Of a stretch of 64,000 bases of DNA, positions 38,637 through 47,189 are shown piece by piece. How positions within the stretch are numbered: the stretch's first letter is position 1; every line of letters starts with the position of its first letter. Location: positions 1-64,000 of IMG/VR virus record IMGVR_UViG_3300020214_000007; one strand, written 5' to 3'. A model generated the notes under the pieces. The model was not told the DNA's origin. It ran no database searches and worked only from the letters and a program-made list of their open reading frames with translations. The stretch comes from a virus. A program made the position numbers and the translations under genes.

Positions 38637-41600
38637 TTAATTATCCTTTTTTAAATTAATATATTCAGATATAAAATACGGAGTTGAACCCAAAAAACCC
38701 GCCTGATATTGTTCATATCTAGGAATTGGCAGCCAGGCTGGTGGAGTCCATCTTGGGGTGGCCCCAGAGGAGGTTACTAGTTGCTCATTATAGTAACTGG
38801 TTATAAACCTTGGAGTTGAGTATGTTTCCAGAGATTCTGTCTTATCAAAATTAATAACATCAACCACTTTTAAGTCTGACACGTAATTTAAATCAATATT
38901 ATCGTAAGACTCATACCAATATGCTATATCGCCAGCAACCGGCGTAGCATCACTGGAGTAGGATGTTTTAAAGTCTGATTCCGCTACAATGTACCAATAT
39001 CCGGGGTTAGATCTAGACTGACTAATAATGGGACCTATGGAGAATCTGCCATTATTATCTGTTGTAACTATTCCAGAATAATCAGAAAAATTAGTTGAAG
39101 AAGAATAGACCTGAGTTTTAAGAGCATTGTGCGGGGATCTTCCTTTTCTCCAATAAATAATCGCATTCTTGCTAGGAAGATTATTTTTTGTAGCAATTCC
39201 ATCAATAAACATTGAAGAAATACCATCTGCCTTAATAATTGAGGGATCTGTTGCTATTGATATGCTATAATTTTCTCTGTAGCTAGAATATATTTTGTAT
39301 GTATAGTATTTATCAAATGAAGAGTTACCTGCGCCTGAGCCCATAACCCTTATAGCATCGGTTACCATTCCCTGAACGGGCGTGGCGGCTGAGTAAGTTG
39401 CCCTAGTCATTGCATATCCTTCGGCGTTTGTTGTTACGACAGAGGGATATATTGTTAAATAATTGCTAGATAAAGTAAATTCTTGATCTGATTTTGGGTT
39501 TCCATTAATATCTAAAGAAGATATTGATATAATAATAAAATCCTTTTTGTCATCCATTACGTTATGGGGAGATATTCTTATTCGCGCTGTTTTAAATGGA
39601 TATTCTTTTGCGGAAGCAATTACATAACCCTTTTGAAGAAGCGAAGAAGTTTCGCCAAATCCGATATTAATCGGCGTGCTTTGCTCGTACTTTGACGTTT
39701 CGTAGGTAACCTCATAGAACAGCGGAGTACTTGGTGTGGCATCAAAAACTATTTTTGAATAATACGATGTGTCGTTTAATACATTATCTACATGATAAGA
39801 ATTTTTTGTTCTATAGGTAATTTCATAATTACGATTTTTATTAAATACAGGAGTTGAGCTCGCCACTGAAAGAATATTCGAACTTGAAGTTAAATCCTCA
39901 AATAATGTTTCACCAGTAAAGCTATCAACAATAGTCGCATCGTATATATCAAAATAGGATAAATAAAAAGAATCATCAAAAGAAGGTTTAATAAATTCTC
40001 TATTATAAAAACCAAACTGCCTTGGTGTTGCAAAGTCCTCAAAAGCTGTTTCTATATAATTAATATATGGAGTCGATTCTCCCTGCCTGTAAGCGTTAAT
40101 GTGTATAGGTGCTCCAGCCTGTGGCACTGAAGAAAGTGCTATCTCTTTTAGTTTGCCTGTGAATATTTCTTTTTGCGGTTTTGCGTAAGCGTAATATTCT
40201 TCCTTGCCTATATGCAGCCATCCGGTATTAATTCGGGCTTCCATTTTTTCATCATATAGTCGACCACGCGCAATAAAATTGCTAAATACAGTAGTATTTC
40301 TGGCTAAGTCATATGTTTCTTTTATAGAGTTAGCTGGATATACTATTTTTTTTGAAGTATAAAAATCATCATTAATTATAGAATTAATCGTATCAAATTT
40401 TAATACATAGTTTTTATTTAAAAATGGATTAACTATTTCCTGCTCAGACCAAATTAATACATCAACATCGGCTGGATCCAATATAGATATATTTTCAAAA
40501 TAGTATTTAAACTTAGAGGAACCAGAAATTCCAAAGGTTTCTCTAATTATTTCTGGAACAATAATTGTATCTGAATTTTTACTTGGAACAAATTCACCAC
40601 TTTGTTTTCTGTATCCGACATATCCATTTTCGTCAATATATCCAGTTATTGGAGTTGACAACGCTTCAAAGGGTATCCAATTAACAACTTTTCTTGGATA
40701 AATTTCTCCATCAAAAAGATTAAGGGCAATTGATGTTGGAACTGAAGAATACGGATATTGAATCTTTGAAAAATATTGATCGGCCGTCACTGATCCACCA
40801 ACAGTATTGACTTGAATATTTGGAGAAGACGGAACATAGACATCATAACCCAAAATTGGATCATATGTCACTCCGCCATGTCCCAAAAGCGAAGAGGATT
40901 CAGCACTATAACCGACTATCGCCGAACCTTCTGGTTTAACATTGTCAATACATATAAGGCCTGGAGTTGCCCCAGGTGGATAAACAATATTATTTGCTAT
41001 AGATTGTTGATCTATGAAATAGCTTACAGGGGGCGACGCTTCTTCAGAATTAATTCTTAAAGTTCTGGTTTGTTTTTTGGTTTGTTTTGTTTTTGTTTTT
41101 AATGACCACAGCTTAGACAATGCCTGAACAAATGTTGACTGGCTCATTCCTGGAGTGGCAGATATGAAAGACGTGGGGGCGGCATAATAAAGTGCGTCAG
41201 TGGGTTTATGGGAAAATCTAATTATAAAATCATCAGATTGTGGTGGAGTAGCATATTGGGTTCCATTCCACAACCCTAATCTAAGAGTAATATCGTTTAT
41301 ATAATTAATATGCATCTTATTAATCTCAATACTGTTTAAGAGATTGTTTAAATCTTTTAATTTATTATAATATGCTTTAAGTGTATTTTTTTCTTTTATT
41401 TCTAAATCACTAGATGTGAATCCCTCTGTATCAAATATTCCATATGGCTTCCAGTCTTGTACCGATATATCTGTTCCGTTCAGATATTTGATTATTTTTA
41501 GGATAGATTGTTAAAGGGGTATAAAATACTGTTGGAGTTGCGTAAATCGCGTGAGGCGTTGCATGAAATTCTAAAGTATAATTTACTGTTGCCGCTGGGT

Positions 41601-43352
41601 TATCATATTCCCTAATTGTGTAATCGGAGTAATATTCAATATCAACATTTACCGGAAAGTAGCCAGGGGTAGGTCCTGCAGATTTTTTACCCTTGGCGAG
41701 TAGAAATGTTTCAAAATATACGGGCGTTGCATCGGTTTGTCGTATTGACAGAGCTAAATCATCCTGGTCTCCTATACCTGGTTGGTAATAAGGAATTTCG
41801 ATATTAGAATCATAATATCGTGCAGACAATCTACCAACGCTATCATCGTTTAATCCAGCGTAATCCCATAATGCATTATCAAAAGCAAAATATCCCCAGT
41901 TATTTGGATATCTAATATTAAGCTCTTCTACTAATTTTTTAAAATATTCTGTTTGATTACCATCGGCGGTAAAGTACGGAGTAGAACTAGTTATATCAGA
42001 CATCTCCAAAATCTCTGGAGTTGCGCCGGCATATTCTGAACTAGGGTTAACTCCATAAGCTTTCCAAATATTCAGCTCTCTTCTGAGGGTGCGCTTAAAT
42101 GATTCAATGTCAACGCCTATTGGATTTTTAAACGCATCTAATATTCTTTCTCTAAAAGAAACATTGTTCTCCAGGTAAAGGCGGCTCATTCCAACTCTTA
42201 AGCCAAGTTCATCAAACCAGTTAAATATTTGAACCGGCAGTTGTGTAAGATTTGTTAAGCCTAAGTTTTCATTTTTTGCTTGTAGTAAATAAAATTTTTG
42301 TAAAGTAAGTATCTCTCTGTTTATTGGATTGTGATAAAAAACATAATCAGTTTCTCTAGAGTTAAGAAAATCCGAAATATTATCTATTCTTGCTAATTCA
42401 ATACCATTGGCTAGTATTTTATGAAAAGTGGCATTTACATTATTGGACGAATAAATCCACGCTATTTGATTTGTATCTGCTCTATTAATAAAAGAATTAA
42501 TATTTAATATATCTAATTCTCTATCAAATTTATCTAGATGCTCTCCTACAATCGCATTAATAAATTTTCCGGCTGTTGTTTTAGGAACATACAGGTTCGG
42601 AGTTGCCTGATTTACCGCATCTGAATATAAAACCATCCAAGAAGGAAATCTCTTTAAAATATTTTTTACGCTCTGAGAAATAACTGGATTTACCGGATCT
42701 GCTATTGCAACTTCAATAATAAGAATAAATGACAATACACTAAGATCTAATACTTCAGTATCTATTTTTATTTCAAATTTAGCATATCTCTTTGTATTTT
42801 TTAGTAAAAGCAAGGACGCCAGCGCGTCCGATTGAGCGGTTGAGGAAAGAAAGTAGGGTCCGATTTAGAGCATCTGACTCATATATATTTAAGGTAAAAA
42901 CAATATTTTCAATACTATTCAAAGAAGAAGAAAATGCCCCTTTAAAGGTTCTAATATCTATTCTAGAAGAAGTATCAACAAATCTTAATTTGTTTGCAAC
43001 AAAAGAATCTGCAGTAAAAATTGGGGTAGAGGATGAATCGGGGTTAAAAATAGCACTTTCGCCCTGAAAAGAATCTGAATCAAATAGGTAGTATTCTAGT
43101 ATATTTGAATCGTTTACTAATTCTCCGATAATTTGTAACTTCGACCGCTCCAGATATTGTTGGGGTTGCATCTGATAAAATTTCTGTTCCAGTAAAAGTG
43201 TAATCATTAACAGAGTTTAAACCATATGGCGATCTTGTATAGCAGTAGTTTGTATAATACTTATTTGCATACAGGTCAATACCCTGCGTACTCCAAATTT
43301 TTCCATTTTTAGAAAAATCAGAAGTAACAAAACTAAGTAAATAAGTTTTCAT
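38637..43352 (-). CDS. Large tail protein with three CGG +1 shifts and many A/S-T-P motifs, 1570 residues
   Basis: ATG at 43352 after AGGGG. Three shifts (Gly76, Gly164, Gly625) fuse four frames. The third supplies the 115 otherwise non-coding bases at 41316-41430 as coherent helical sequence (SDLEIKEKNTLKAYYNKLKD). The N-terminal third is a mixed domain; the middle contains a segment like actinophage tail proteins (YVPKTTAGKFINAIVG). More than 20 [A/S]TP tripeptides are spread through the chain, several times chance. Three shifts return the chain to the starting frame. Structural tail role inferred. Confidence 0.8.
41476..41478 (-). other. CGG +1 recoding site (1570-residue protein, third)
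   Basis: GAA-CGG-AAC; Gly625. Zero frame ends after 14 codons; +1 continues straight into DISVQDWKPYG and on into the next large frame. Confidence 0.88.
42860..42862 (-). other. CGG +1 recoding site (1570-residue protein, second)
   Basis: AAT-CGG-ACC; Gly164. +1 gives ALN-G-PYFLSSTAQSD then ASLLLLKN; zero frame ends after 26 codons. Confidence 0.85.
43125..43127 (-). other. CGG +1 recoding site (1570-residue protein, first)
   Basis: TAT-CGG-AGA; Gly76. Gives VTNY-G-ELVNDSNILEYY; zero frame ends after 14 codons. Confidence 0.86.
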
Positions 43353-43360
43353 TTATACCC

Positions 43361-44551
43361 CTATACGGCATCTAGCCATACGCTATATTCAGAGGTAACT
43401 CCGTGCTCTGGATGAATAAACATTAGGTGTTGACACGGCCTACTCAGAGAAGAAAAATACTCTTGAGCATACGTGTTGCTACTTTCTGTAGAACCAGAAA
43501 CTCTTAATATACTGCTGCCAATTGTCATTTTAAACTGCTGATGATAATGACCCATAAATACATCGTCAAAATGTTCTGGTATCGCCCCATCTTTCCAGCC
43601 CATTACCTTTTTATAATATCCATAATATTGAGCTGGTGTCGGTAACTGATCCCCATGTATGAGGAGACTTGAGTAATCACCGACATTGTCTATTGCATAC
43701 CAGTTTCTTTCCCCCCTTCCATCTGGAATGTTAAAAGTAATTCTATCTTCTTTGGCAAAAATTAATTCCAATATCTTGTACAAAAGTCTATCCATATTAG
43801 TTTCTGGATCATGAGATTTTTTTAACTTTCCACCCACGGCTCCATGATTGCCAATAATTCCAATAACATGCACTCTTTTGAAATTTTCTAAAGCTGTTAT
43901 AAAAAACTTTGAAAGTATTCTAGGACCGTTAATTCCAACCTGTCTATACAGGCCAGAATCAATAAGATGACTTTGACCCGCAAATATTTCCTCACCCTCT
44001 ACTATATCGCCCAAAAGCCAAACATGTAAATTATCTACGTTGTGATGCAGACGTTGCATCGCTGTAATTTCCAATAACCTCTCAGTATACAATTCTATTC
44101 TTTTTTCAAGCACTTCTGTATTATAATTTGCAGTTACCTTGCCCATTTGCCAATCCGCAAAAACGGCAACCGCTGTTTCTGGGCTAGTTTGCTTGTTACC
44201 CTTTAGGGTTGGGGCTTTTATCTTTGGTAACTCAAAAACAGAAAACGCATCAAATGCTGCTTGATAAACGGCAACTACCGCCTCACTTTTAACATTTTTA
44301 TATTTTTCAGCCAACTTTGCTAGGCGTCTGTTTTCTGACCTTAGGAATAGTGAAGCATCTTCCGAAGAGGGTTCGACAAAAGTAATCTCATCTTCTTCAA
44401 CAGATAGATTGTCATTTTGAGTAACATCTATTTCTTCGTGAATAATTTGACCAGGAAAATCTTTATAACCTTCTGACAACATTCTGGCATGAGTCATGTT
44501 TTTTGCTTTGATTATTTGTTTTTTTGTAACTACATAAGATTGTACTGACAT
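43361..44551 (-). CDS. Metallophosphoesterase with N-terminal KAKN mini-domain, 396 residues
   Basis: Calcineurin-like phosphoesterase: metal motifs VFADWQMGK (about residue 130), LLGDIVEGEE, IIGNHGAVGG, LIHGDQLP and FMGHYHQ occur in the usual order and all metal ligands look present. Residues 1-45 (KKQIIKAKNMTHARML) form the mini-domain also found in the 17088-17270 gene. A coiled segment (about 70-90) links the two. Position between tail-fibre and baseplate genes is odd for an enzyme; it may be virion-associated or act on DNA ends or nucleotides. Substrate unknown. Confidence 0.85.
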   Translation of the reverse strand: MSVQSYVVTKKQIIKAKNMTHARMLSEGYKDFPGQIIHEEIDVTQNDNLSVEEDEITFVEPSSEDASLFLRSENRRLAKLAEKYKNVKSEAVVAVYQAAFDAFSVFELPKIKAPTLKGNKQTSPETAVAVFADWQMGKVTANYNTEVLEKRIELYTERLLEITAMQRLHHNVDNLHVWLLGDIVEGEEIFAGQSHLIDSGLYRQVGINGPRILSKFFITALENFKRVHVIGIIGNHGAVGGKLKKSHDPETNMDRLLYKILELIFAKEDRITFNIPDGRGERNWYAIDNVGDYSSLLIHGDQLPTPAQYYGYYKKVMGWKDGAIPEHFDDVFMGHYHQQFKMTIGSSILRVSGSTESSNTYAQEYFSSLSRPCQHLMFIHPEHGVTSEYSVWLDAV

Positions 44552-44561
44552 TTATCATCCT

Positions 44562-45734
44562 TTAATAATTTGAACTACTACCCATTATAACAGAATAAAC
44601 CGCCAATGATCCAGCTGTCATATATGATTTATCATCTGATAATCTGTAATCTTTATTGGCAATATTTTGATTATCTACTCTAATTGATTTGACAGAAACA
44701 GACACTATAATTTCTGACGCACTTCTTGCCTGACGTTCAATCTCTGTTACCGATATGGAATCTCCAATCGATAGACTATTAACGTATCTATTAATAAATA
44801 TTCTTGCCTGATTTTCAACCGCCCTAGCTGTATCAGTTGTTGTACCCTCTCTTAAAATGATAGACATATTTATATCTACCGGTTTTCTTTCTGCGATTCT
44901 TACATTAAGATTAACACCAACGGGCTTAATTGATCTAACTTGATCAATCACTAAATCGGCCATTGTTGCAAGTCCAGATCTTGTTTCGGGAACTATTATT
45001 ATATCACAAGAACCTATTCCAAAAGAGGCTTCTCTAATTTTTGCGTCTTTTACTCCCTTTACCGCCAATGCGGCAAAGCGTATTGATTCAGCGGTTCCGG
45101 TGTTAGAACCCCTGATCGCGGAAACGATTCTTCTTCTATAATTATCATCAGACTCTGAATTTAGGGTACTGTATACTTCTTTGGGATTATTGCAGAAAAC
45201 AACTACTCCAGCGGGGGGAATAAAATTGTGCTGCGTTAAAGTATTTCTTGCAGCGGTAATATTGTTGTCTGCAAATTTTGCTTTTACTGCTCCGTAAGCC
45301 CTGGTATTTCCATTTGGAATAATCACATCTCCATTAAGCTCGTATACATATTGTGTCGACGAATAATTACCTACATCATTAAAAACCAAGGTCCCAGATG
45401 GTATGACAATTGCAGTGTTATGCGTTTTATTTATAAAGAATTCTATGTTTGCAGTTGTTCTTTCCGGTACAAGCTCAGAAGAAACAGATCTTCTTGGAAC
45501 GTTATATAAAGCTCCTATCATATCTAAATTGAGGCCATTTGCCGTAGATAGACTCGACTGCTCAATACTTATTTTTAAAGCATTATATAAATCATATATT
45601 TCTGAATGTATTGCTTCCGCAAAGGCTCTTGCTATAGAACCGGGTGAAATAGAAGCTATTCCAGCGTTCCTTTGAAGTCCGTCCAGCGATGCCATCAGCA
45701 TTTGTTCTTTTGTTTTTATATTCATCATTGGCAT
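44562..45734 (-). CDS. Baseplate J-like protein (contractile tail wedge), 390 residues
   Basis: Contractile-tail baseplate wedge protein of the P2 gpJ/T4 gp6 type. Recognisable pieces: NGLNLDMIGALYNVPR near residue 55, SDDNYRRRIVSAIRGSNTG (about 185-205), GSCDIIIVPETRSG, and DRVNSLSIGDSI-like C-terminal beta segments. Next to the gp25-like and spike genes, as in other contractile-tailed phages, which argues for a myovirus. Start ATG 45734 (or 45725). Confidence 0.85.
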   Translation of the reverse strand: MPMMNIKTKEQMLMASLDGLQRNAGIASISPGSIARAFAEAIHSEIYDLYNALKISIEQSSLSTANGLNLDMIGALYNVPRRSVSSELVPERTTANIEFFINKTHNTAIVIPSGTLVFNDVGNYSSTQYVYELNGDVIIPNGNTRAYGAVKAKFADNNITAARNTLTQHNFIPPAGVVVFCNNPKEVYSTLNSESDDNYRRRIVSAIRGSNTGTAESIRFAALAVKGVKDAKIREASFGIGSCDIIIVPETRSGLATMADLVIDQVRSIKPVGVNLNVRIAERKPVDINMSIILREGTTTDTARAVENQARIFINRYVNSLSIGDSISVTEIERQARSASEIIVSVSVKSIRVDNQNIANKDYRLSDDKSYMTAGSLAVYSVIMGSSSNY

Positions 45735-45735
45735 A

Positions 45736-46116
45736 CTATGCTCCTAAATTTTGGGTTACAGACAAAATCACGGGTTGGTAACTAGTACCCGCTAAATATA
45801 CATCAAATCGTATAGAATCCGCGCTTACTGGCACTGCTTCAATAGTAATTTGTTTATTTTTAAAAACTCCCTCTCTTTCTAGAGCTGCCCTTATAAGCCT
45901 CTTACCGAGATCTCCAGTTTGAGGTGTTTGGGGCATTCCGTAAAGTATTGAGAGTTGAACACCCAATTCTGGGTATATAAAAAAATCACCAGGTTCAGTC
46001 ATAAGCCTGATATAGACCTGCTGTATGTCCTTTGTGGCATAATCCTGAGCCATGGCTATATCTCCAGATCCATTAATAACTAAATCACCACTTAAATCAA
46101 GATAAAAATCAGACAT
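45736..46116 (-). CDS. gp25/gpW-like baseplate wedge protein, 126 residues
   Basis: T4 gp25-like small beta protein that nucleates the sheath on the baseplate. Shows the typical start DLVINGSGDIAMAQDY, then ATKDIQQVYIRLMTEPGDFF and YPELGVQLSILYG, consistent with the lysozyme-related fold. The order spike, gp25, J is standard for contractile phages. Good support from motif and context. Confidence 0.85.
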   Translation of the reverse strand: MSDFYLDLSGDLVINGSGDIAMAQDYATKDIQQVYIRLMTEPGDFFIYPELGVQLSILYGMPQTPQTGDLGKRLIRAALEREGVFKNKQITIEAVPVSADSIRFDVYLAGTSYQPVILSVTQNLGA

Positions 46117-46810
46117 TTTTATCCTTCAACAATCTTGCTTTCGCTTGTTCCATAGTATATCCTAATTGTTTTAATTTTAAAAGCCCATCTAACGCCGCTT
46201 GTTTTGCTAATCCAAAAGCTTCTGATCCTATTAGATCTTTATTCCCTTCCCAAAAAGAACTAGCTTCATCCAATTCTTGTTGAGTAAAATTTTGATCTTT
46301 AGAAACCAAAGTTGACTGTAAATTTTCCTCCCATGGGAGTAAGTTTGTAGCCGTTACAAATTCGTATTCACCCTGAATAGTAACCGTGGATTGAGTGTCT
46401 TCTTGGTCATATTGACTTATATTATTTATATAATAATCAGCGTTTTTAAAACCCGGATTAAAATCTCTATTGTTTGCTTGAGTAAAAGCCGGCTCCGTAA
46501 ATACCGTAGCGGAACTGTTAAATTCTTTAGAATTCCATTTTAATCCATCCTCTTTAGAATTAAATTTAATATTATCAGCAAAAATGGATACTGTTCTAGT
46601 TGAACCATTTATCACTATACCAACTCCCGGGGCAGCAAAAATCTCTATATCTCCAGCGTCAGTTATTCTTAAAAATCCAGGATTGTCTGGATGAGTAAGC
46701 CCAACCTCTCTGGACGAATAGGTCTTTCTTCTGTTGATTTCATCTGCTTCTGTAATCGTTTTTCCAACAGAAGATTCATAGCTTTTATCTGAAGTAATTT
46801 TTCCAGCCAT
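46109..46810 (-). CDS. Baseplate spike-like protein, beta-helix region, 233 residues
   Basis: Central repeat-like beta strands (GDIEIFAAPGVGIVING, then TVSIFADNIKFNSKEDGLKWN) resemble the triple-stranded beta-helix of gp5/gpV-type spikes. The C-terminus is helical (LDGLLKLKQLGYTMEQAKARLL). It is 3 bases from the OB-fold protein at 46813, so the two may together make the membrane-piercing spike. Assignment by pattern and neighbour. Confidence 0.6.
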   Translation of the reverse strand: MAGKITSDKSYESSVGKTITEADEINRRKTYSSREVGLTHPDNPGFLRITDAGDIEIFAAPGVGIVINGSTRTVSIFADNIKFNSKEDGLKWNSKEFNSSATVFTEPAFTQANNRDFNPGFKNADYYINNISQYDQEDTQSTVTIQGEYEFVTATNLLPWEENLQSTLVSKDQNFTQQELDEASSFWEGNKDLIGSEAFGLAKQAALDGLLKLKQLGYTMEQAKARLLKDKNV

Positions 46811-46812
46811 AA

Positions 46813-47176
46813 TTACACCATAAATTTCGGTATTCCAGTATCAACAAACGTAGACGGTCCATACTTACCGATGGATGAACCGTCGTCTATAAAGCTAACT
46901 ATATATGGAGATGTTTCTGCATCATCCCTAAAACCGATAACGCATCGAGATCCGGTAGTTGGAGCTACCATTTGTACACCCTGAATTGATGGACATGGTA
47001 TAGCCTGATACATGTTTCCGGGCAGTATTTGCAAATTTGTCATCCATAATAACCATAGCTGTATTAGTAATTTTATCATATGACATCACAGTTCCAAATC
47101 TCGTCTTTGCCTGTTGCAGGCGTTGACTGTCCAGATGTGCATTTAGTCTTTCGTCAAATTTTGGATAGTATTTCAT
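46813..47176 (-). CDS. Baseplate spike OB-fold protein, one CGG +1 shift, 120 residues
   Basis: ATG at 47176 after AAGGAGG. N-terminal helix ERLNAHLDSQRLQQAK, then a small OB-like domain of the gpV/gp5 type (FGTVMSYDKITNTAMVIMDD, IPCPSIQG, APTTGSRCVIGFRD). The shift at CGG 47020-47018 makes Gly53 (DDKFANTA-G-NMYQAIP). Zero frame ends about 29 codons past it, after two more CGG codons. Likely the tip or hub-attachment spike. The recoding places all beta strands in one chain. Confidence 0.82.
47018..47020 (-). other. CGG +1 recoding site (spike OB protein)
   Basis: GCC-CGG-AAA; Gly53. +1 gives the PCPSIQGVQMV segment typical of gpV-type spikes. Confidence 0.88.
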
Positions 47177-47189
47177 TGTCCAACCCTCC

